From: Catenulispora acidiphila DSM 44928
GTDB taxonomy: Bacteria; Actinomycetota; Actinomycetes; Streptomycetales; Catenulisporaceae
DNA: 64,000 nt
NCBI RefSeq assembly: GCF_000024025.1
Contig: NC_013131.1
Span: 3,844,001 to 3,908,000, forward strand
Direction: 5' to 3'
Below the pieces are notes generated by a model. That model was not told the DNA's origin and made no database searches. It worked only from the letters and a program-made list of their open reading frames with translations. Below, piece after piece: positions 18,101 through 26,140 of the stretch (position 1 is its first letter; the number at the start of each line of letters is the position of its first letter). Both the position numbers and the translations under genes were made by a program.

Positions 18101-21100
18101 CTACTCGCGTGTCGCGGATGCGCAGATCCTGATTGACTGCCGTGGCGTCGTCGAAAGCCCGCGGCGGATTCAGGACGTCGGCGTACTCGCCGCCGAGCCG
18201 CAGATAATGCTGAAGCTCGGGGAACGCGACGAACAAATCGGCGAGCATCCCGGGACGCTGGCTTCCCTGTCCGGGGAACAGGAATGCGGTGCCTCCGGGT
18301 TCTGCGGCGCCAGATCCGAAGTACACCGTGTCAGGCGGCTGATGCAGCCCTTCGGCTGGATCGTGCTCACCAGCCAGCGCGCGGTCAGCGAAGGTCGCCA
18401 GATCGTCGAGGTCTGATGCGACGATCGCCACCCACGCGCGATCGGTGCGGGCGTCAGCGGCCCGAGCCGCCGCCAGCGCCAGATCGCGCAGCCGCCACGG
18501 AGTTCGGCTGGCGTCGGCAGCCGTTCGGCTCATCAGGGTCTTGATCGCACGATGTGCGGCGTCGCGGTCGGCGCCACGGAAGACGAACAGCTCGGCGGGC
18601 CACTCGGACCGAGTGTGCCGGGGATCCACGGCGCGTTCGTGACCGGAGAGCACGACATGGAAGTTGGTGCCGCCGAACCCGAAAGCGCTGACGCCCGCGA
18701 TGCGCTCGCCTGGCGGCAGAGCCCACGGCGACGCGGCGGCGTGAAACGTGAAAGGGCTCTCAGCCGCGGTCCATGCCGGATTGGGGCGGGTGATGTTCAC
18801 TGTCGGCGGACGTACCCCGGTATGCACCGCGAGCGTGGTCTTGACCAGTCCCGCCAAGCCCGCCGCGCACTTCGTATGCCCGATCTGCGATTTCACCGAG
18901 CCGAGGGCGCAGCCGCCGGGCTCGGCGCCCGCCTCGGTGAACAGCTTCGTCAGGGTACTGAGTTCAGTGCGGTCACCCACGACCGTCCCGGTGCCGTGCG
19001 CCTCGACGAGGCCGACTCGAGCCGGGGACACGTGCGCCGACCGGTAGGAGCGTTCCAGCGCGCGCCGCTGGCCCTCCGGCCGTGGCGCCGTCAGCCCGAG
19101 CGCGCGTCCGTCGCTGGCGCTGCCGACGCCCTTCACGACCGCGTAGACGCGGTCGCCGTCGCGTTCGGCGTCCGCGAGCCGCTTCAGGACGACGCACGCG
19201 GCGCCCTCGCCGAGCGCGATCCCGTCGGCGTCGGCGTCGAACGCGCGCGAGCGGCCGGTGGGGGACAGGGCGTGGACGGAGGAGAACAGCAGGAAGTCGT
19301 TGATCCCGTTGTGCAGATCGACGCCGCCGCACAGGACTAGGTCGCTGGTGCCGAGCGTCAGCTCCTTGCACGCGATGTCGACCGCGGCGAGCGAGGAGGC
19401 GCACGCGGCGTCGACCGTGAAGTTGGCGCCGCCGAGATCCAGCCGGTTGGCGACGCGGCCGGCGATGACGTTGGCCAGGACGCCGGTGAAGGAGTCCTCG
19501 GTGAGTCGCGGGAGTTGGTCGTCCAGGTCGGCGGGGAGCGTGCCGAGGTACGTCGGCAGCGTGGTGCGCAGCACGCCGGCGTTGGACAGGTCGCTGCCGG
19601 CTTCCGCGCCGAAGACCACCGAGGTGCGGTCGTGGTCCACGCCGGGGCGGTCGTATCCGGCGTCGACGAGCGCGCGCCGGGCGACCTCCAGCGCCAGCAG
19701 CTGCGTCGGCTCGATGCTGCTCAGTGCGTTCGGCGGGATGCCGTAGCGCAACGGGTCGAAGGGGATCGGCGGGAGGAAGCCGCCCCACTTGGAGGGCGTG
19801 CCGCGACCGGCCGCCGACCCGACGGCGTCCGGATCGAAGAAGATGTCGGGATCCCAGCGCTCCGCCGGGACCTCGGTGATGCGGTCCGCGCCGTCGAGGA
19901 CGGTTGCCCAGAACGCCGCGAGGTCTGGGGAACCGGGGAAGACGCACGCCATGCCGACGATCGCGATGTCCAGAGGCGCCGGGAGTTCGTGTACTGGGTC
20001 GTCCGCTTCGGAGCGTATGCCGAGGGTGCGGACCGCCTCCTCGTGGCGGGTGGCGTAGAACGCGCACGCGCCTTCGGTGACGTCGGCGTGCAGGTCGGCG
20101 ACGGTGGTGACGGAGTCGCGGAGAACGGCGACCTGCCCCGCCATGAACAGCCCTTCGCGAAGCTGGCGGTCCTCGTCGATGCTCACCAATTCCATGCCTT
20201 CGCGCAGCAGGCCTTTGCTGGCGATGCGCAGGCGGCCGATGTTGAGCTGCTCGAGCCGTTCCCAGGCTTCGCGCTGCGGGACGTCGTCGGCGTGGAGCTG
20301 TTGCCGCAGGTTTTGGAACTCGGTCGTGAACGGACTGACGATGCCGCGCGTGGTGTGTCCGGGTGCTGATTCCAGCAGTGCGGTCGCGTCGGCGGCGATG
20401 GCTTGACGTTGGAACAAAGGCTGGATCGCGCCGCGCGTAACGGCTTCTTCGGTGAACAGGTAGGCGGTGCCCATGAGCACGCCGATCTGGACTCCGGCGG
20501 CGACGGCCGAGCGGGACATGGCGGCGACCATCGCGGCGGAACGCGCGTCGTGGATGCCGCCGGCGAACAGAATCTGGAGGTTGTTCGCGGGCTCGGCGGT
20601 GTTGGCGTTGGCGTTGCCCTTGTCCTTGGCCTTGCGCTGCGGCTGCTCGGCGAGCCAGTCCTCGATGACGCCCAGCTGCGCCTCCCAGAGCGGAAAGCTG
20701 GCGCGCGGACCGGTATGACCGCCGCACTCGGAGCCTTCGAAGACGAACCTGCGGGCGCCGGCTGTGAGGAACTGGCTGAGCAGGCCGGGGGAGGGAGTGT
20801 GCAAGAAGGTTGCGATGCCGACGTCTTCCAGGGCACGCGCCTGCGCGGGGCGTCCACCGGCGACGATCACGCATGCCGGTCGCAGCTCTTTAATGATGTC
20901 TAGCTGCGCGGTCCGGACTTCTGCGGGAGCGAATCCGAGAACCCCGACGCCCCAGGGGCGTTCGCCGAGCGCCGCCGCGGTCTGCTCCATCATCGTGCGG
21001 GTCTGCTCGCCAGTCGCGAGAGCCAGGGCGAGGAAGGGAAGCGCCCCGTCTTCGGCGACGGTTGCGGCGAACGATGCTTGGTCGCTGACGCGCGTCATCG

Positions 21101-21998
21101 GGCCCTGAGCTACTGGCACGCGGACTCCGAGCGTGGCGGCGAGCGGGCCTTGTGGGACAAGGGATTCGGCAGCGTCCGCATCGCAGAGTGCTTCGATGAT
21201 CGCCGCGTGCATGGCGCGTACTGCTCCGGCCGTGTCTGTGTGGCGCTTCAGGAAGCGGTTGGCGAGAAAGCCGTCCTGGCCGATGGGGATGTGGGAAGCC
21301 GACGCGGCGGTGCGCAGGACTCGGCGGCCGTCAACGACGACGGTTTCCGATCCGTCCATGACACGCAACGCGGCGCGGATCGGCTCGGGCAGCTCGGCTT
21401 CCGGTAGCAGCGCCAGCTGGGTGTCCAGGACGACTCCGGCGGCGCCGCCGACGACTGCCGCTGCGGCGGTGTGGTCGCCGATGCCGCCGGCGGCCCAGAT
21501 CGGGAGGTCGGAATCGAGACCGGGCTCGGCGAGGAGGCGCTGGAGGAGGACGAAGGTGCTCAGCTCGCCGATGCGGCCGCCTGCTTCGGATCCGCGGGCG
21601 ATGAGTCCGTGGGCGCCTGCGGTCGCGGCGGCGCGTGCTTCGGCGACGCTCGTCACCTCGACGAGGATGCGGTAACCGGGGTCGGGGTCGGCGTGCACGA
21701 GGTCGGCGGCGCGCCATGGCGAGTCGACGCCGAGCACGACCAGGTTGATTCGTCCTAAGCCGATCCCGGCCAGCTCGGCGGGTTCCAGTCCGCAGTCCTG
21801 CCCGCATCTCACGCCGAATCCGTCGGGCAGCCATTCGGCGGCGAGGGCGAGTTCGTCGCGCGCCGTGCGTCCCCCCGTGCCGAGGTCCACGACCCCGGTG
21901 CCCCCGCCCCGCTCGACCGCCGCGGCCAGCCGGGCGTTCGGGACACCGCAGGGTCCGATCCCGACGACCAGTTCTCGTCGGTCGCGTGCAACGGGCAT
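15129..21998 (-). CDS. Multidomain PUFA-synthase-like PKS: two PfaD/NMO flavin domains - KS - AT - ACP - KR
   Basis: 2289 aa. ATG 21998 is supported by GGAG 5 nt upstream. Residues about 1-250 and 285-640 are two TIM-barrel nitronate-monooxygenase-like domains, with GSEAGG and AAGGIGDH in the first and GSECGGHTG and AGGIHD in the second. This is the fold of the PfaD enoyl reductase of PUFA synthases. Then KS about 675-1110 (VDAACASSLAAVDIA, EAHGTGTVVGD, GHTKCAAG); AT about 1235-1555 (FPGQGSQRPGM, GGHSYGELVAL); ACP about 1695-1760 with LSIDSIKRTEI, close to the LGIDSIKR signature of PUFA-synthase ACPs; and KR about 2010-2289 (LIGGARGITAHLA, FGSIAAVFGN, YASAND). Inference: it builds and fully reduces or partly desaturates a chain together with the DH of the next gene. 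Confidence 0.9.
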   Translation of the reverse strand: MPVARDRRELVVGIGPCGVPNARLAAAVERGGGTGVVDLGTGGRTARDELALAAEWLPDGFGVRCGQDCGLEPAELAGIGLGRINLVVLGVDSPWRAADLVHADPDPGYRILVEVTSVAEARAAATAGAHGLIARGSEAGGRIGELSTFVLLQRLLAEPGLDSDLPIWAAGGIGDHTAAAAVVGGAAGVVLDTQLALLPEAELPEPIRAALRVMDGSETVVVDGRRVLRTAASASHIPIGQDGFLANRFLKRHTDTAGAVRAMHAAIIEALCDADAAESLVPQGPLAATLGVRVPVAQGPMTRVSDQASFAATVAEDGALPFLALALATGEQTRTMMEQTAAALGERPWGVGVLGFAPAEVRTAQLDIIKELRPACVIVAGGRPAQARALEDVGIATFLHTPSPGLLSQFLTAGARRFVFEGSECGGHTGPRASFPLWEAQLGVIEDWLAEQPQRKAKDKGNANANTAEPANNLQILFAGGIHDARSAAMVAAMSRSAVAAGVQIGVLMGTAYLFTEEAVTRGAIQPLFQRQAIAADATALLESAPGHTTRGIVSPFTTEFQNLRQQLHADDVPQREAWERLEQLNIGRLRIASKGLLREGMELVSIDEDRQLREGLFMAGQVAVLRDSVTTVADLHADVTEGACAFYATRHEEAVRTLGIRSEADDPVHELPAPLDIAIVGMACVFPGSPDLAAFWATVLDGADRITEVPAERWDPDIFFDPDAVGSAAGRGTPSKWGGFLPPIPFDPLRYGIPPNALSSIEPTQLLALEVARRALVDAGYDRPGVDHDRTSVVFGAEAGSDLSNAGVLRTTLPTYLGTLPADLDDQLPRLTEDSFTGVLANVIAGRVANRLDLGGANFTVDAACASSLAAVDIACKELTLGTSDLVLCGGVDLHNGINDFLLFSSVHALSPTGRSRAFDADADGIALGEGAACVVLKRLADAERDGDRVYAVVKGVGSASDGRALGLTAPRPEGQRRALERSYRSAHVSPARVGLVEAHGTGTVVGDRTELSTLTKLFTEAGAEPGGCALGSVKSQIGHTKCAAGLAGLVKTTLAVHTGVRPPTVNITRPNPAWTAAESPFTFHAAASPWALPPGERIAGVSAFGFGGTNFHVVLSGHERAVDPRHTRSEWPAELFVFRGADRDAAHRAIKTLMSRTAADASRTPWRLRDLALAAARAADARTDRAWVAIVASDLDDLATFADRALAGEHDPAEGLHQPPDTVYFGSGAAEPGGTAFLFPGQGSQRPGMLADLFVAFPELQHYLRLGGEYADVLNPPRAFDDATAVNQDLRIRDTRVAQPVLGIGGLAVDHLLRKLGIKPDAVGGHSYGELVALASAGALDPATLLDASRGRAQAILAAAGDDPGAMAAVAAGSEEIAALLEQHGLADRVVPANQNSPKQVVISGPTAAVDEAVSHLRAAGVGAKRIPVACAFHSPVVAAAGDSFGQLLAHMPVRAPETPVYANRTAAPYGPTADEVRAELSAQIGSPVRFVEQVEAMYSAGIRVFVEAGPGRVLTRLVDAILKDRPHVAVACEEQPGAGVRGLLTAVARLAVSGVELRTGWLFEGRDVQDAATATAAARPGWTVDGHLVRTADGACVPGGLAPARRISLEGSTLTPRSVPPADQDALLAEFLKTNREMIAAQRDVMLAYLGAAPAGRMVWQEAETPTPLAIPTVQQPIPAKVIEPATEPARTTDLLGTILEIISARTGYPSDMIEPDLDLEAELSIDSIKRTEIAGELAERLGLAASQLEDDQLEELAKARTANAIAHWLREHLDDGPEPQAVTIAPASSGPDAAASALAPKRFIMREEEHSFGEPADTGALTNTRFAIIGASGSDPLAQTLSSRLADLGVTVEIGVDRVDAATGPDGIVHLGALSAGDGEESRLLPHGFADIKQALARSPRWFLAAAPLQDRSASAGLRGLWRTIDREYPQTTARLVELDRDASAEDLAAQLIEEIVRPDREPLILRRDGLRHRIAAVETPLGALASSGAGPAGDGAAEVQALGLDRDSVVVLIGGARGITAHLAETLAATSRCRVELVGRTALPEGAEPAATASAADGPALRAALIAGGLSAPAQIEREASRILAAREASATLARVGALGSAVRYHSLDVQNGEALHRLLKGIHAEHGRIDAVFYAAGVIEDKLIADKDPESFARVFATKAEGARVLLSGLDDLPERPRYTVLFGSIAAVFGNRGQCDYASANDALEALGADWSARTGAHCLTVHWGPWAPSAEHGGMVTPELAQSYGKRGIALIDPEEGVLALLRELAWGDGAGSVVYSASQW

Positions 21999-22088
21999 GG
22001 CAGCTCCGTCCTGCGCGGCGCGGCCGTAAGGCCACTGATTCAGGGTTACCAACGGGTAGGGAGTGTGGCACATCGAACGTGATGTCGG

Positions 22089-22115
22089 AAGATAGGCGTT
22101 GTAAACCTGTATCAA
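22089..22115 (-). promoter_or_regulatory. Candidate promoter of the lipid synthase operon
   Basis: On the minus strand TTGATA (22115-22110) and TATCTT (22094-22089) are separated by 15 bp, a little short but plausible, in an AT-rich island between the divergent synthase and methyltransferase genes. It would give a 5' leader of about 85 nt before ATG 21998. Confidence 0.35.
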
Positions 22116-22183
22116 CAAAAATGCACACAGAGGATGTCTTCTTCGCATTGGTCTGGCAACCTCATGAGAGCTGTGATACGTCA

Positions 22184-23299
22184 ATGCGCGTGGGTGCCAC
22201 CGAAGAGCCCGAGACCACTCGCGCCGGGGCGATCGCCGCGAGGCGTCCGGCGTACGAAGCCGATCTCGAGGACGGCGTCGAACGGTTCTTCGAACCGCGC
22301 CGGGCCGTCTGCGCGTGGTGCGGCTCCGGGCGGCTTCGCGAACGGCTGCACACCACGGACCTGCTCCAGCACAAACCCGGCGCCTTCCGGCTGGACCGAT
22401 GCCTGGATTGCGGGCACATCTTTCAGAATCCGCGCTTGAACGCCGATGGGCTGGAGTTCTACTACCGCGATTTCTACGACGGGCTCGGGGAGAAGAGCAC
22501 CGCGGGTCTGTTCGCGGGGCGCGGGGCTACGTACCGGCGGCGTGCTGAGGCGCTGCTGCCGTACACGGGCTTGAACACGAACACTGATATAGACACTCAC
22601 GCGCTGGACAGCTGGCTGGACGTGGGCACCGGACACGGTCACTTCTGCGAGGCGGCGCGCGAAGTCTTCCCGCAGACCGCGTTCGACGGCCTGGACTTCA
22701 CCGACGGCGCCGAACTGGCCGAGAAGGCAGGTCGCGTCCGGCGCGGGTATCGGGGCAGCTTCGTCGAGGTCGCGGCGGCGGTGGCTGGGACGTACGACGT
22801 GGTGAGCATGTTCCATTACTTGGAACACAGCGTGGAGCCCGCGATGGAACTGGAGGCCGCGCGCTTGGCGCTGCGTCCTGGCGGATATCTGTTGATCGAG
22901 GTCCCTGATGCCGCGAGCCGGTACTCCCGGCTGCTCGGCCGGCGGTGGCTGCCCTGGCTCCAACCGCAGCATCTGCACTTCCTGCCGGTGCGCAACCTCC
23001 GCGATCGCTTGGCCGCGCTCGGTTTCACCGTGGTGGCCGAACAGCACGCCGAGGCGCACGATCGCGTGGATCTGCTTGCCGCGACCTGGCTCGTGCTGGA
23101 CGGCATCGCCCCGCGCGACGAGGTGCCGTGGCTGGCGCGGCGACCGGGGAGGGGGAAGCGCGCGGCGCGTGCGATGGTGGTGATGCTGGGCATCCCGGTG
23201 CTGCTCGCGGCGACGATCCTGGACCGGATCATTCCCAGTGCTCTGATACGCCGCCTGGGGCTGTCGAACGCGTACCGGGTGGTCGCGCGGCGCGACTGA
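22184..23299 (+). CDS. SAM-dependent methyltransferase with N-terminal zinc ribbon
   Basis: 371 aa from ATG 22184; an ATG at 22121 is an alternative and neither has a strong ribosome site. CAWCGSGR and CLDCGHIFQNPR form a four-Cys zinc-ribbon before a class I methyltransferase domain: SWLDVGTGHGHFCEA (SAM-binding motif I), FDGLDFTDG, YDVVSMFHYLEH and LRPGGYLLIEVPD. The C-terminus has a hydrophobic segment (AMVVMLGIPVLLAATI) that may be membrane-bound. Zinc-ribbon methyltransferases of this layout often act in sugar or lipid/polysaccharide modification. It is divergent from the synthase operon and may modify its product; this is inferred from position only. Confidence 0.75.
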   Translation: MRVGATEEPETTRAGAIAARRPAYEADLEDGVERFFEPRRAVCAWCGSGRLRERLHTTDLLQHKPGAFRLDRCLDCGHIFQNPRLNADGLEFYYRDFYDGLGEKSTAGLFAGRGATYRRRAEALLPYTGLNTNTDIDTHALDSWLDVGTGHGHFCEAAREVFPQTAFDGLDFTDGAELAEKAGRVRRGYRGSFVEVAAAVAGTYDVVSMFHYLEHSVEPAMELEAARLALRPGGYLLIEVPDAASRYSRLLGRRWLPWLQPQHLHFLPVRNLRDRLAALGFTVVAEQHAEAHDRVDLLAATWLVLDGIAPRDEVPWLARRPGRGKRAARAMVVMLGIPVLLAATILDRIIPSALIRRLGLSNAYRVVARRD

Positions 23300-23402
23300 G
23301 CGAGAGGGCGACAGGGCGACAGAGCACTGACACCCTCACTCGATAGTGGGGTTTCGAGTACGGAACGCGGCTGCCCTATCCGCTGCGTCGCACCATGAGG
23401 CC

Positions 23403-23933
23403 ATGGCGAGCGAATTCCAGCGACGGAAGGTCGCAGGCGTCTTCGACGCGATGGACAAGAACCGGCGGGGGTATCTGACCGAGGCCGACTTCCAGGACCT
23501 CGCGGCGCGGTGGACCACGCTGCGCGGCATCGAGCCCGGCGGCGAGGACTACGAACGCCTCCGGGCGATCATGCTGGGCTGGTGGTCCTCGCTCAGCGCG
23601 GCGGCGGAGGACGGCGAGCGCGTGAAGCTGGACGACGTCCTCGCGGTCGTCGACGTCCTGCCGACGATGACCGAGGCGATGACCGCGACCGCCGACGCCA
23701 TGTTCGAGGCCATCGACGAGAACGGCGACGACCTCGTCTCCCGCACCGAGTACCACCAGCTCATCGAAGCCTGGAACGGCGCCCCGACCGACACCGACGC
23801 CACCTTCGCCCTCCTCGACCTCGACGCCGACGGCTACCTCTCCCACCAGGAATTCCGCCGCCTCTGGACCCAGTTCTGGTCCGGCGACGACCCCGCCGAC
23901 CCCGGCACCTGGGTCTTCGGCCGCTTCGAGTAG
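23403..23933 (+). CDS. Calerythrin-like EF-hand calcium-binding protein
   Basis: 176 aa. The EF-hand loops DENGDDLVSRTE and DLDADGYLSHQE are canonical (acidic at 1, 3/5, Glu at 12). An N-terminal loop, DKNRRGYLTEAD, is degenerate at position 5 and ends in Asp. The spacing and length match calerythrin / sarcoplasmic-type calcium-binding proteins of Saccharopolyspora and Streptomyces, thought to buffer or sense cytosolic calcium. The start at 23403 has only a weak GAGG just upstream. It appears to be monocistronic. Confidence 0.85.
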   Translation: MASEFQRRKVAGVFDAMDKNRRGYLTEADFQDLAARWTTLRGIEPGGEDYERLRAIMLGWWSSLSAAAEDGERVKLDDVLAVVDVLPTMTEAMTATADAMFEAIDENGDDLVSRTEYHQLIEAWNGAPTDTDATFALLDLDADGYLSHQEFRRLWTQFWSGDDPADPGTWVFGRFE

Positions 23934-24077
23934 CCGCTCGGACAACCGCCCAGACACAAGCCCGGGCAGCCTCCGGCACCGCATCCCACGCCGGCCGGAG
24001 CTACAGCGGACGCCAGTCATCGACGACGCCGCCGTAGCCCGCGCCGGTCGTTGGCGTGCGCGTCCTATCGAGTTGCA

Positions 24078-24100
24078 TCTAGATACTTCTAGATATATCT
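24078..24100. promoter_or_regulatory. Probable PadR operator/promoter (two TCTAGATA repeats)
   Basis: TCTAGATA occurs at 24078-24085 and 24088-24095, exactly one helical turn (10 bp) apart, followed by the palindrome AGATATATCT (24091-24100). It is an AT-rich island 63-85 bp before the PadR start, the expected place for autoregulation. Confidence 0.55.
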
Positions 24101-24162
24101 TTATCGATGTCGAGGCGGAGTGCCGTCTCGTACTCGAACTGACGGGCGAGAGGAGTCCGGTC

Positions 24163-24780
24163 ATGTATGGCGATGAGTTCCGCGGGCGGGGTGGACGTGG
24201 TGGACGGGGACGGGGCGAGGGGCGTGAGCGCTTTGAGCGGTCGGACCGGGGGTTCGGTGGGCCGGGTGGTCGGGGGATGCGGGGGGAGTGGCGGGGGCGC
24301 TGGGATGAGGGGGGCGACTTCCGGGGTGGACGTGGGGGACGGGCTCGGCGTGGTGATGTGCGCGCGGCGGTTCTGGCGCTGCTGGCCGAGCGGCCCATGC
24401 ACGGCTACGAGATGATTCAGGAGCTGGAGACTCGGACGGATGGCCTGTGGCGTCCCAGTCCGGGTGCTCTTTACCCTGCCTTGCAGGCGCTGGAGGACGA
24501 GGGTCTGGTCACCGTCGACACCAGCGGGGGCAAGCGGTTGCTGCAGTTGAGCGACGCCGGTCTGGCCGCTGTGGCCGGGGCGCCGGAGAACCGGCCGTGG
24601 GAGAACTTCGGGACCGGTGTGCCGGAGGCGCATCTGGCGATGCGCGAGGGCGTTCACCAAATCGGCACTGCCGCGCGCCAGGTCGCGCAGGTCGGTACCG
24701 AGGAGCAGAAGGCGCGTGCCGCCGCGATTCTCACCGAGGCTCGCAAGGCTCTGTACAAGCTGCTCGCCGAGGATGCCTGA
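24163..24780 (+). CDS. PadR-family transcriptional regulator with Gly/Arg-rich N-terminus
   Basis: 205 aa; ATG 24163 follows AGGAG with 7-nt spacing. Residues about 1-60 are an unusual RGG-like tail (FRGRGGRGGRGRGEGRERFE and further GGRG/GGDFRGG). Residues about 65-140 are the PadR winged helix: VRAAVLALLAERPMHGYEMI, TDGLWRPSPGALYPALQALE and GLVTVDTSGGKRLLQLSDAG. The C-terminal helices (about 150-205) would mediate dimerisation. PadR proteins usually repress their own gene and a neighbouring stress or efflux gene; the upstream TCTAGATA repeats fit this. The target beyond itself is not evident. Confidence 0.85.
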   Translation: MYGDEFRGRGGRGGRGRGEGRERFERSDRGFGGPGGRGMRGEWRGRWDEGGDFRGGRGGRARRGDVRAAVLALLAERPMHGYEMIQELETRTDGLWRPSPGALYPALQALEDEGLVTVDTSGGKRLLQLSDAGLAAVAGAPENRPWENFGTGVPEAHLAMREGVHQIGTAARQVAQVGTEEQKARAAAILTEARKALYKLLAEDA

Positions 24781-24843
24781 GCGCGGATGCGCCGAGGATG
24801 GCTGAGCGAGGATCCGCGAATGCGCTGAGCGCGGCGGCGGATT

Positions 24844-25087
24844 GCGGATCGGATCGCGGACAGAACTGCGGATCGCGGGACAGAACTGCGGATCGGATGG
24901 CGGGCTAGAACCGTGGATCGGATCGCGGGACAGGACTGCGGATCGGATGGCGGGCTAGAACCGTGGATCGGATCGCGAGCTAGAACCGTGGATCGGATCG
25001 CGGGACAGAACTGCGGATCGGATCGCGGGCTAGAACCGTGGATCGGATCGCGCGACAGAACTGCGGATCGGATCGCGGGCTGAGCCG
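24844..25087. repeat. Non-coding 25-bp tandem repeat array (about 10 units)
   Basis: This array takes up most of the gap between the PadR gene and the siderophore-interacting gene (24781-25212). The unit is about 25 bp, of the form GYGGATCGGATSGCGGGMYA followed by GAACY. About ten copies occur; the second is shortened and the last degenerates into unique sequence. GATC-rich variants alternate (GCGGGACAGAACT and GCGGGCTAGAACC). No start codon or consistent reading frame is needed to explain it. Confidence 0.85.
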
Positions 25088-25212
25088 TGTGCCGGGCTTC
25101 CCACCGCCGTGCGCCGAGCCGCCTACCAGGGCGCGTGCTTGATCCCGTAGTGCGCACCGGACCATTAACCTGATCATCGACCAGGTCACCCATCGAAGGA
25201 TTCCGAATACCC

Positions 25213-26082
25213 ATGACCGAACGCCCCGAGCGCGGCGCCGGCGGCAGGCGCCGTGGCGCGCCGCCCCGGCTCGCCCATGTCCAGCGCGTCGAGCGTGTCA
25301 CCCCGCACATGATCCGGGTTGTGCTGGGCGGACCCGGGCTGGAAGGCCTTGAGGCCGACCAGTACACCGACCACTATGTCAAGATCCTGTTTCCGCTCGC
25401 GGGCGTCGAGTACCCCGAGCCGTTCGACATGCAGCAGGTCCGGGAGGAGATGCCGCGCGAGCTGTGGCCGAGTGTGCGGACCTACTCGGTGCGTGCCTGG
25501 GACGCCGCGAAGCTGGAGCTGACGATCGATTTCGTCTACCACGGCGACGAGGGCATCGCAGGGCCCTGGGCTGCTCGCGCGCAGCCCGGCGACCCTGTGC
25601 GCTTCAGTGGGCCGGGTGGCGGTTACGCCCCTGACCCCGACGCCGACTGGCACCTGCTCGCAGGTGACGAGAGCGCGCTGCCCGCCATCGCCGCAGCGCT
25701 GGAGCGGATGCCGGAAGGCGCCCGCGTGCACGCCTTCATCGAAGTCAGCGACTCCGCCGAGGAGCAGAAGCTGGAGACCGGCGCGGACGCGACGATCACC
25801 TGGCTGCACCGCGGCGACGCCCCCGCCGGCAAGACGCTCGTCGACGCGGTGTCAGGGTTCGATTTCCCCGAGGGCGCCGTGCACGCGTTCGTCCACGGCG
25901 AGGCGGGCTTCGTCAAGGAACTGCGACGCCTGCTGTTCATCGAACGCGGCGTGCCGCGCGACCAGGTGTCGATCTCCGGCTACTGGCGCCTCGGTCACGA
26001 CGAGGACGGCTGGCAGGCCGGCAAGCGCGCCTGGAACGCACAGGTCGAGGCGGATCAGGACGGAACCGGTACCGCGTCCTGA
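25213..26082 (+). CDS. Siderophore-interacting protein (ViuB-type FAD-dependent ferric-siderophore reductase)
   Basis: 289 aa. AAGGA lies 12 nt before the ATG. N-terminal FAD-binding domain (VERVTPHMIRVVLGGPGLEG, DHYVKILFP, then the FAD motif WPSVRTYSVRAWD near residues 92-104, followed by IDFVYHGDEGIAGPWAARAQ and GDPVRFSGPGGGY). C-terminal NAD(P)H-binding SIP domain (WHLLAGDESALPAIAAALE, HAFVHGEAGFVKELRR, ISGYWRLGHDEDGW). It reduces ferric siderophores in the cytoplasm to release iron. No siderophore biosynthesis or uptake genes are adjacent. Confidence 0.9.
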   Translation: MTERPERGAGGRRRGAPPRLAHVQRVERVTPHMIRVVLGGPGLEGLEADQYTDHYVKILFPLAGVEYPEPFDMQQVREEMPRELWPSVRTYSVRAWDAAKLELTIDFVYHGDEGIAGPWAARAQPGDPVRFSGPGGGYAPDPDADWHLLAGDESALPAIAAALERMPEGARVHAFIEVSDSAEEQKLETGADATITWLHRGDAPAGKTLVDAVSGFDFPEGAVHAFVHGEAGFVKELRRLLFIERGVPRDQVSISGYWRLGHDEDGWQAGKRAWNAQVEADQDGTGTAS

Positions 26083-26140
26083 GGTTGAGGGATCGATCGC
26101 CAAGCTGAGGGATCGATCGGCGACGGGAATCAGCCCTGAG

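Noticed and set aside
24844-25087. CRISPR array
   Set aside because: Units are directly adjacent with no unique spacers and no cas genes nearby; it is an ordinary tandem repeat.
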